Part shown: positions 57,387-64,000 of the stretch, piece by piece
Numbering within the stretch: the stretch's first letter is position 1
Layout of the letters: the number at the start of each line of letters is the position of its first letter
NCBI GenBank assembly: GCA_014898415.1
Contig: RCTD01000038.1
Coordinates: forward strand, 1 to 64,000
Direction of reading: 5' to 3'
DNA: 64,000 nt
Origin: Stromatinia cepivora
Lineage: Eukaryota > Ascomycota > Leotiomycetes > Helotiales > Sclerotiniaceae
Position numbers and translations under genes: made by a program
The notes under the pieces: generated by a model
Told to the model about the DNA's origin: nothing
The model's database searches: none
What the model saw: the letters and a program-made list of their open reading frames with translations, nothing else

Positions 57387-59676
57387 TTTGGTCTTGGGTC
57401 TTGGGTCTTGGGGTTTAGTAGGATGGGGGAGGGGGTGCAGGATGAATGTTGAGATGATGTGATAATGGGATATTATAGTGGTATATATAAGAAAAGGTCA
57501 AAGAAAAGAATATGCACCTCAGTATTCTCATCATTGAGCAAGGAATCGGATATGTGCATTTCACAAACACAAAATCCCTTTTTCTTCTTTTATTTATATT
57601 CTTTAGTTCCGTTTACTCAGACTCATAGCTCCCAATTCACATCTCATCTTGTAGATTGGTATGGCGACTACTACTTCATCATAAAGAAGGAGAAAAATGT
57701 AAGGATGTTCAATACAATCATTTCCATTGTGACTCTTTGTAAGTATTGCGATACGTGCAGATGATATATGCAATGTATTGCTCTTCCTCTCTATCCTTTT
57801 CTACTCTTATAATGGACCATTGTACTTGCAGATAATACATGCTATACCTTGCTCTTTCTTGTCTTCGCTATTTTTAATAGACTAGCTCCCGTTTATCTAC
57901 CCTGATATCTCTTTGTGATATCCAGTAAACATGACAGACACTCTTCTTTTCTATGCCTTCCTCCTAGCTATAGCTTTCCAAACACACAAAAATGAATGGG
58001 TACTGATGCATGATGCAAGTTTTTATTATTATTTTCTTTCTCGGTCTGATATGGCTCTCCATTCTCCATTGCTCTATTTCATAGTGTCCGATACGATCCA
58101 CTTCCGAGCGTCTTCCCAAATTCTTCCGTTCGAATCCTCTTTTCCATTCCTTACTCATACATCACCCGATACATCTTATGCAGCGGTGCCGGAATTTCTT
58201 TCGAACTTGCAGTTTGCCATGTGCATGCATGTGCATGTGCAATCGAATCAGATCGAGTCACCACATTGAATACCAGTGGAAAGATCAACATTATTGTCGC
58301 GAATGGATCAAACAGCAATTGTTTTGGTGACAACCAATAATTGGGCCGGTTTTTTATCTAAATAGTGTTTTCAATATCTCAAAATAGATGGACAAATAAA
58401 CGCTGTCGTCATCATCCAGTTGCTATAATACCATACATGATATTTATTTCAAAAGACGGCAGCAGACCAATTTCTAGTCTCTGTTTCCATACATTGTAAT
58501 CAGTAATCCTATCAGCGTTAGAGGTTTTGAGTTCTCTGTTTATTTCAACAGTGGTTGAGGCTATACTTAGGTTGAAGCTAGAGCGAGCATTCAGGAACAA
58601 GGAGGCTTTGAAGACCAAAATAATTCGATGGATTTGAAGCGATTTAAAAATGTTTAATCATTTGATTAATTGGAAATATTGAAGTGATGCAAAGACTCAA
58701 ACCATTTCAACAAAGATGTCAGATGAAGTATTGAAGTGATTCGAAACAATACATACACCAAGCAGTCAAATCATCAAGAGTACACAATCTTTGAGCATTG
58801 AAACTTCTCAATCGTCCTGCAGTCCGGGATATTGAACATCCTCAATTCACCAGCAAAAAGGTGTACGTGGTAAAGATAGAGCTTACTATCGTAGTTTCGT
58901 TTGGCTCTTGATTCAGCGTGTGGTATGGATTGATACACGCGATGGATGAAGCCTTGAATCCGTTACCTCTTTTCGTAGTTCCTTGTATGTTTCTTATAAA
59001 ATACTCGGACTTCGGGAAAGGGCTTTTGTATGTAGTTGGTGCGTCTTATGTATTTCTGGATTCGGGAGAAAGGATGTTGGATATCTGGGTAGAGATGGTG
59101 AACAACTTTTTGGTAAAATGAAAGATATGAAGGTATTTATACAAAATATATTTGCGGCAACAAATGCTGATTAAATTATTAGATTTAGAAAAGATTGGAG
59201 GAGAGGTCTGAGAGGTCTGAGAGGTCTAAGAAGTTTAAGGTTGGAATATGCGGCTTAGATCGGGTAATTTAATGGTAACATCGACAGCCGCTTGGTTGCA
59301 CTGACAGAGGCGGCGTATCTCATGATATTTCCTGATTCTGGGTGGGTTGCATATAGAGCGATATCTCACGGCCTTTTCGAGTATGTGGAAATGGCTTTAA
59401 ATGGTGCACCTCACGGCGTTTCCGAGAAAGAGGAAGTAACTTCATATATAAGCAGCTCTTCCTATAGAATTTCCTGGTTGGTGGAAAGGTTTCGCAGATA
59501 GACGGCGTATCTCTCAGCATTTCTGAGATCGGGACATGACATTTTGGGCCATGTAGAAACGGCTTCGCAGATAGACAAGGTATCTCTGGCACTTTGAGAT
59601 TGGGAAAAGAATTTCGCATGTGACGTTGTATTGACTGGTAGAGTTGATGACAGCATGAGCCTTGGACCCGAATCCA
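57387..59676. other. Intergenic region with degenerate repeats
   Basis: 2.3 kb without a supportable gene. It includes a tandem GAGAGGTCT repeat at about 59202-59231 and the degenerate minisatellite at about 59300-59620 (separate entry). Frames on either strand at 57459-57764, 57931-58269 and 58918-59121 show no domains. Confidence 0.5.
59300..59620. repeat. Degenerate minisatellite, unit about 65-75 bp
   Basis: Imperfect copies share the elements CGTATCTC/GATATCTC/GGTATCTC, a TTTC-GA core and a GTGGAAA/GTAGAAA plus GGCTT segment. About five degenerate units can be made out. Read on the minus strand they give a repeating, non-conserved peptide pattern, so this is a repeat rather than a gene. 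Confidence 0.5.
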
Positions 59677-61143
59677 TCAATGATTTTTTGCTTTTCCCGT
59701 CACCAACTTCATTGCATTCTCCTTCCAACCTTCAGCTCCACCATTTGCATCCACAAACTCTAGTACATCAATCTCTCCATAATCTAATTTTCTTCTTCTT
59801 CCAATCAAAGCTGCATTTCTCGTACTAGGTATTCGTAGCCATTCCTTCTCCACTTCCCATCCACATCCTTCAGCAAGTCCCGCAACCCAAGCGACAAGAG
59901 AAGCGTAAGCCGATGGTGTACCTTCGGATCCTTTGGGTGGCGGTGCTCTATATCTTGCACCGCTAAGGGCATGACTACAGCATGGAATCATCATAAATGG
60001 ACATTGTGAGATGGTCGCAAGGATAGGTGTCCAGGGAGTTAGCTCATCGGCGTGGTTTGAAATAATAAATGTTCCCTTAGGAAACGTCCCATCATGAATA
60101 TCAGGCCCCGAGGTTTGATTTTCATTTGAAGCTGAATATAGAATCGAGGGTATTAAGACAAGTTCTTGTAATTTCTCTCGTGTTTTTGGCCCGAAAACAC
60201 TCCAAGATTTTCGTTCTCTAGCATCAAATCCCCATCCTTTATAACCTTCCTCTGATAAAATGTGAACAAGCAGTCCGTTCCCACAGCCAATATCAACATA
60301 ACCTGGGAACTCTGTATCTTTATACGTATCGGCCCAAAGTTCAATGAGGAATGCTGCGATGTTAAGATCCTCGAAAACATGCTTTTCAGGGTCTGTGACT
60401 TCAGCCCAATTATCAATTAGAGTCTTTGCATATTTGACCTTGAGACGAGCATATGTATTCTGAACAGTAGCTTGAGGCATGATAGTATCATGATGAACTT
60501 TCTTGACATATCCTGCGGCAGTCCCTTGTCCATGCTTATACAGAGCAGCTAATAGATGTTCAGCGGTTCTTTCAAGTTTCTGAGTGCGAGGTTCGGAGTC
60601 GAAGAATGAATAGTGTATTGAAATCTTTCCATCTTGCGTCCCAGGAATGAAAGTATGCTGAAAAGCAATTCCGTGAACCTTGGGATGATAAAATGGTGAT
60701 TCATCAGGTGATGATATATGAGGAAGATAAATGACTAAAGATTGAACTTCTCCAGTATCTGTAGTTTGCGTATAGAAAAGACATGTTTGATCGAGTGGCC
60801 TATCTTTTAGAATATTTCTAGGTATCATGGTTCTTACCATAACTTTCTGTAAGTTGTAGTTGCGAAAATGATTGATCCTCGCAGGAATCGTGGGATCATT
60901 TTGAAAATTCTCATCAAATTGTTGTTCCAAAGATATATCGGCTCGAAACAAATGGTTAGAGTTAATGTTTGGATTTCGTATTAAATTCAGCATAACCTGC
61001 GAAAAGATCTCGGGTGGAAATGAACATTTATGCTGAAGTAAAGGTGTCCAAATATGACCATTATCATGAGTGATATCTTCGAGTATTTGTGGAGATCCAA
61101 GAGGATACAGTTCTGGACTGAATGGAATCTTGACAGGCGTCAT
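59677..61143 (-). CDS. TRM44: tRNA (uracil-2'-O-)-methyltransferase
   Basis: Intronless, 488 residues. ATG 61141-61143 (MTPVKIPFSPELYPLG); the frame continues upstream only through non-ATG codons. Trm44 methylates the 2'-hydroxyl of U44 in tRNA-Ser using S-adenosylmethionine. Marks: a central Rossmann motif I VDIGCGNGLLVHIL followed by a GYKGWGFDARERKSW segment, the signature FIISNHADELTPW, then MMIPCCSH. The N-terminal region (FNLIRNPNINSN and onward) is the family's fungal extension. The protein is probably cytosolic. It lies divergently to RPL24, with 469 bp between start codons, so the two translation-related genes may share regulatory sites. No lesions seen. Confidence 0.93.
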   Translation of the reverse strand: MTPVKIPFSPELYPLGSPQILEDITHDNGHIWTPLLQHKCSFPPEIFSQVMLNLIRNPNINSNHLFRADISLEQQFDENFQNDPTIPARINHFRNYNLQKVMVRTMIPRNILKDRPLDQTCLFYTQTTDTGEVQSLVIYLPHISSPDESPFYHPKVHGIAFQHTFIPGTQDGKISIHYSFFDSEPRTQKLERTAEHLLAALYKHGQGTAAGYVKKVHHDTIMPQATVQNTYARLKVKYAKTLIDNWAEVTDPEKHVFEDLNIAAFLIELWADTYKDTEFPGYVDIGCGNGLLVHILSEEGYKGWGFDARERKSWSVFGPKTREKLQELVLIPSILYSASNENQTSGPDIHDGTFPKGTFIISNHADELTPWTPILATISQCPFMMIPCCSHALSGARYRAPPPKGSEGTPSAYASLVAWVAGLAEGCGWEVEKEWLRIPSTRNAALIGRRRKLDYGEIDVLEFVDANGGAEGWKENAMKLVTGKAKNH

Positions 61144-61612
61144 GGTTAACTGCTTATAATGAACTTGCAGGTGTTGAGAGATGTTTCCCAAGACGAGAAG
61201 CGATGGGGGTAGATCACGTGGTGATAACAACTTCAAGGTTCAGATTGCTACACCCGTTCTGAAGCCGATAAAACATTTCAACAAAAAATATAACATTGTA
61301 ACCGTCTTAGCTTTCTACCTTTGCTCTTTTCATGTTGTAATCACTCTACACAAAGCCAATTATCATCTCAACAATACGAGAAGCTGGCAAGGCTGACAAG
61401 GCTGACAAGTAGTAGTAGTAGTAGTAGTACGGAGTAGTACATACAGTAGTAATTTAACTAGGGCCAATTTAGCGAGACTTTAGCGCTCGCACGCAGAACA
61501 AAAAAACTATGAATTCGGTGTTTGGCAATATCTCGAACCTGCCAACGACTCCACAGGAAACAACCATCGCACGACAAACCACGACAAACCGACAACTTAC
61601 ATCATCGACATC
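61144..61612. promoter_or_regulatory. Divergent promoter region TRM44 / RPL24
   Basis: 469 bp between the two start codons. It contains a CACGTG palindrome (inside ATCACGTGGTGA at about 61214-61225) and an AGT trinucleotide tract (about 61408-61429). CGACAAACC repeats in the RPL24 leader (about 61571-61592) could be ribosomal-gene promoter elements. Assigning factors is inference. Confidence 0.4.
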
Positions 61613-62354
61613 ATGCGTACTTACGAAGATTCCTTCTCCGGAGCTAAGATCTACCCTGGAAAGGTACGAGTGTTATTCCTCAATGATTACGGTGTGGTGA
61701 TGGATGTTGGAATTGAGGAGGAAGGGAGGAGATGGATCGATCACGACGGTGCAGATTTGGGGATGACTTCAAGAGCGCATAAGGATTGGGAATTGGGGAA
61801 TTTCATGCTGATTATGTTTGTCAATTATAGGGCAAGCTCTACATTCGTGGAGACTCCAAGATTTTCCGTTTCCAAAACGGCAAATCCGAATCATTGTTCT
61901 TGCAACGCAAGAACCCTCGCCGAATTGCATGGACCGTTCTCTTCAGAAGACAACACAAGAAGGGTATCTCTGAGGTACGATATCATTTTTTTTTCGCGAT
62001 TCAATTCACGTCAAGATGGAATAAATGACATCATTGGATATTTGGAAGGCCAAAAATACTAATGAGGTTCTCAACATATAGGAGGTTGCCAAGAAGCGTT
62101 CCCGCAAGACCATCAAATCCCAAAGAGGTATCGTCGGTGCTTCCCTCGAAGTCATCAAGGAGCGAAGAAGTCAAAGACCAGAAGCCAGATCCGCTGCTCG
62201 TGAATCCGCTATCAAGGCAGCCAAGGAGAAGCGTGCCGCAGAGCAAGCCGTCAAGAAGGCCGCAAAGGCAAAGACCAATGTTTCCACCCAATCGAAAGTC
62301 AGCAAGCAAGGTTCTAAGGGTAAGGCGCCAAAGCCAATGAACACCAGCCGTTAA
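61613..62354 (+). CDS. RPL24: 60S ribosomal protein L24 (eL24)
   Basis: Three exons: 61613-61663, 61831-61974 and 62082-62354, 155 residues. Sequence [17 protein letters not shown], then [20 protein letters not shown] and [20 protein letters not shown], typical of eL24. The usual zinc-finger Cys residues are replaced, as in yeast. The C-terminal half is a Lys/Arg/Ala-rich helix reaching to the small subunit, forming an intersubunit bridge. The introns are 167 and 107 nt, longer than in neighbouring genes, as is common in fungal ribosomal-protein genes. The second exon/intron boundary falls between the two Glu of the ISEEVAKK segment. No damage seen. Confidence 0.96.
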
Positions 62355-63873
62355 ATTTGTTGTTTGTGGTTGTGGGGGTGCAATGGAAGGGATTGGGTTG
62401 TTGTTAACGAAATGAACGAATAATTTTCGAATATTTCGGGAGGTTTTCAATCAAGCATGGACGAGCAAATAGGGCTTTCTGCGTGGTCTTGGTCGATAGC
62501 TTCACAATGACAAAAATGGTACCAAAAAACGATGGTTAGGAAGGATATGCAACTCAGTGCAATGCGATGCGAAGTGTGTGTGCATATGTAATCGCATTCT
62601 GCTAAATTTCAGAATTTGGAAATTTACGAACAAATGGAGTCATTTGGTTTCCTGGGCCTACGAAAGACCTAGCAATTTTATAATACTACCAATACCACTG
62701 GATATAGATCGATTTAGCAGGGGTAATGGTTGTGATTATGCGCCTATCTCTTTTTATTTCTTCTAACAATCCGCCTCATAATTAGCTTCTTTGTTCCTCC
62801 TAGGACCAAGCGCATTCCTCTTCACCCACAGGACTCGATTTGAAACTTTTCCACCATGTCCGCCTGTCCACCACCACAGTGAAACATACCCAATTGATAA
62901 ATTTCGGAATCTCAATGAATACCACGCTTCTTTCATCCCATTTTCCGTTTTGATCCTTTCTCCAATGCATATTTCCATCACAATATGTTTAGTCATATCC
63001 AATGGATAGGATTTGGAGTTTTCGTATAATAGTACCCTTTTTCCTTTTTCCTACCTCACCCGCTTCCCATCTTCCTGGTTCACATTTTGCAGATATATTA
63101 CCATTCTCCCTCTTCCATTCCTAGACTTCTACCCCCAGGAGATTGATAGTAATGAAATGAGAGTTGAGTTGAATTTCTTATGTATTTGCTCCTCTTATCT
63201 ACCCAGAACACGGACGCGGACGCGAGAAGTGAAGGAATGGATTATAATGGTTTTTAAGTACTGGTAGGGAGCGGGAAGAGAATAAAACGTATAGTACGTA
63301 TAAACCCGCCGTTCCACCTGGAGAACTCACTAAGTAGCAATACCAGCGCCAGCTCCTTGTAAGAGGGTAGAAACATCGGGGGAGGATGCTTTCTTAAGGA
63401 TGTAATAGAATGGGTTTTGGGTTCTAGGATTTGGGGTTTGGTATAGAGAATACTTTTGTATCTGATGATGAATGACGCTGTTGGATGGAGTCAGTAAACG
63501 TTATGAATCCATTCGGGTTTCTCTCCCTCCTGAAGGATATAGATTCATTTCATTTCATCCCATATCATCACATAGTACCTAGTCGTAGGTATCAACTAAT
63601 TGGTAAATCAAAATCCTCATACTCTAAATTCTAAATTCTATACTTTTATAATCTTCCTCTCAAGTTCCATACTCTTTTTTAACAATCATCTTTTTGTTAC
63701 GATATACTCAACAAAACATCTGTTCTTTTCAGAAGATATCTCATACTCAGGCCACGCACGATTATATGAGAGGATTTCCTTTTTATTTAAGCCAAAAATC
63801 AGATTAATTGTTCTGAAGTATGAGTACTACTTAAATTTATGGCTTGATACTTTCTGTCTGATTGTCTGACTGA
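62355..63873. other. Intergenic region, right end of window
   Basis: RPL24 3' end, then 1.5 kb with no supported gene. The frame 62763-63002 on the minus strand and its plus-strand partner have no recognised domain. Confidence 0.5.
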
Positions 63874-64000
63874 CTGATCTAACTGATCTAACTGATCTAA
63901 CTGATCTAACTGATCTAACTGATCTAACTGATCTAACTGATCTAACTGATCTAACTGATCTAACTGATCTAACTGATCTAACTGATCTAACTGATCTACC
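63874..64000. repeat. 9-bp minisatellite (CTGATCTAA)n running off the window
   Basis: About 14 nearly perfect copies of CTGATCTAA, continuing past the last base, preceded by related CTG/GACTGA sequence (63855-63873). It is not the TTAGGG telomere repeat of filamentous fungi. Each 9-bp unit is a multiple of three. Confidence 0.95.

Noticed and set aside
61144..61236. N-terminal extension of TRM44 by 31 codons
   Set aside because: Open only from a TTG; the first ATG (61141-61143) matches the family start. Likewise the RRM gene's TTG extension (25160-25222) was dropped.
61664..61830. Possible box C/D snoRNA in RPL24 intron 1
   Set aside because: A GTGATGG and a CTGA are present, but the C box is imperfect and no terminal stem or guide element is visible.
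62031..62450. 139-codon minus-strand frame opposite RPL24
   Set aside because: Shadow of RPL24 exon 3; the sense strand encodes a clear eL24.
63874..64000. Regular repeats resembling an array with spacers or a telomere
   Set aside because: 9-bp head-to-tail units without spacers, in a eukaryotic genome. Neither CRISPR nor the TTAGGG telomere repeat.

Overview
This is a window of nuclear DNA from a filamentous ascomycete. The genes have short GT-AG introns (about 50-180 nt) with CTAAC/CTAAT-type branch points. The encoded proteins (Leu4, Kap95, NAC beta, L24, Tyw3, Trm44, Mic19) are typical of Pezizomycotina. The AT-rich, mutation-ridden transposon island and the protein flavour suggest Leotiomycetes, perhaps the Sclerotiniaceae (Botrytis/Sclerotinia group). 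That taxonomic placement is inference, not measurement.

Positions 1 to about 16.37 kb form a very AT-rich gene-free island. It holds three Ty1/copia-type elements together with the one just beyond it. Element C (2140-7625) is complete in outline (166-bp LTRs, 5-bp target duplication TATCT) but its coding region is wrecked by G/C-to-A/T changes, as expected from RIP. Element A (9590-12025) and element B (16917-21998) are a second, much younger family with 529-bp LTRs. A is a short internal-deletion derivative. B has an uninterrupted 1169-codon gag-pol frame that lacks most of the integrase core. All coding is on the minus strand.

From about 16.37 to 23.86 kb there is the 3' half of a highly reducing polyketide synthase gene (DH, part of KR, ACP). 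It is dead: stops, frameshifts, a large internal deletion, and element B inserted in the DH region with target duplication AGATT.

From 25 kb onward the DNA is ordinary euchromatin. In order: an RRM protein with a long low-complexity N-terminus (+), TYW3 (+), MIC19 (-), a ferric-reductase-like flavocytochrome (+), LEU4 (+), KAP95 (+), a poorly resolved hypothetical gene (-), a conserved fungal protein split by an in-frame TGA (-), decayed fragments of a JmjC/cupin-like gene and of a mitochondrial carrier, NAC beta/EGD1 (+), a hypothetical membrane-anchored protein (-), TRM44 (-) and RPL24 (+). There are no operons. TYW3/MIC19 are convergent, and TRM44/RPL24 share a 469-bp divergent promoter. 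Several genes serve translation: two tRNA modifications, a ribosomal protein and a nascent-chain chaperone.

The strongest unusual observations are: (i) a family of copia elements that has lost integrase yet moved recently, with half-tRNA priming and non-TG...CA LTR ends; (ii) a possible one-nucleotide exon in EGD1; (iii) an in-frame TGA in an otherwise conserved gene; (iv) the layered death of the polyketide synthase gene at the border of the AT-rich island.
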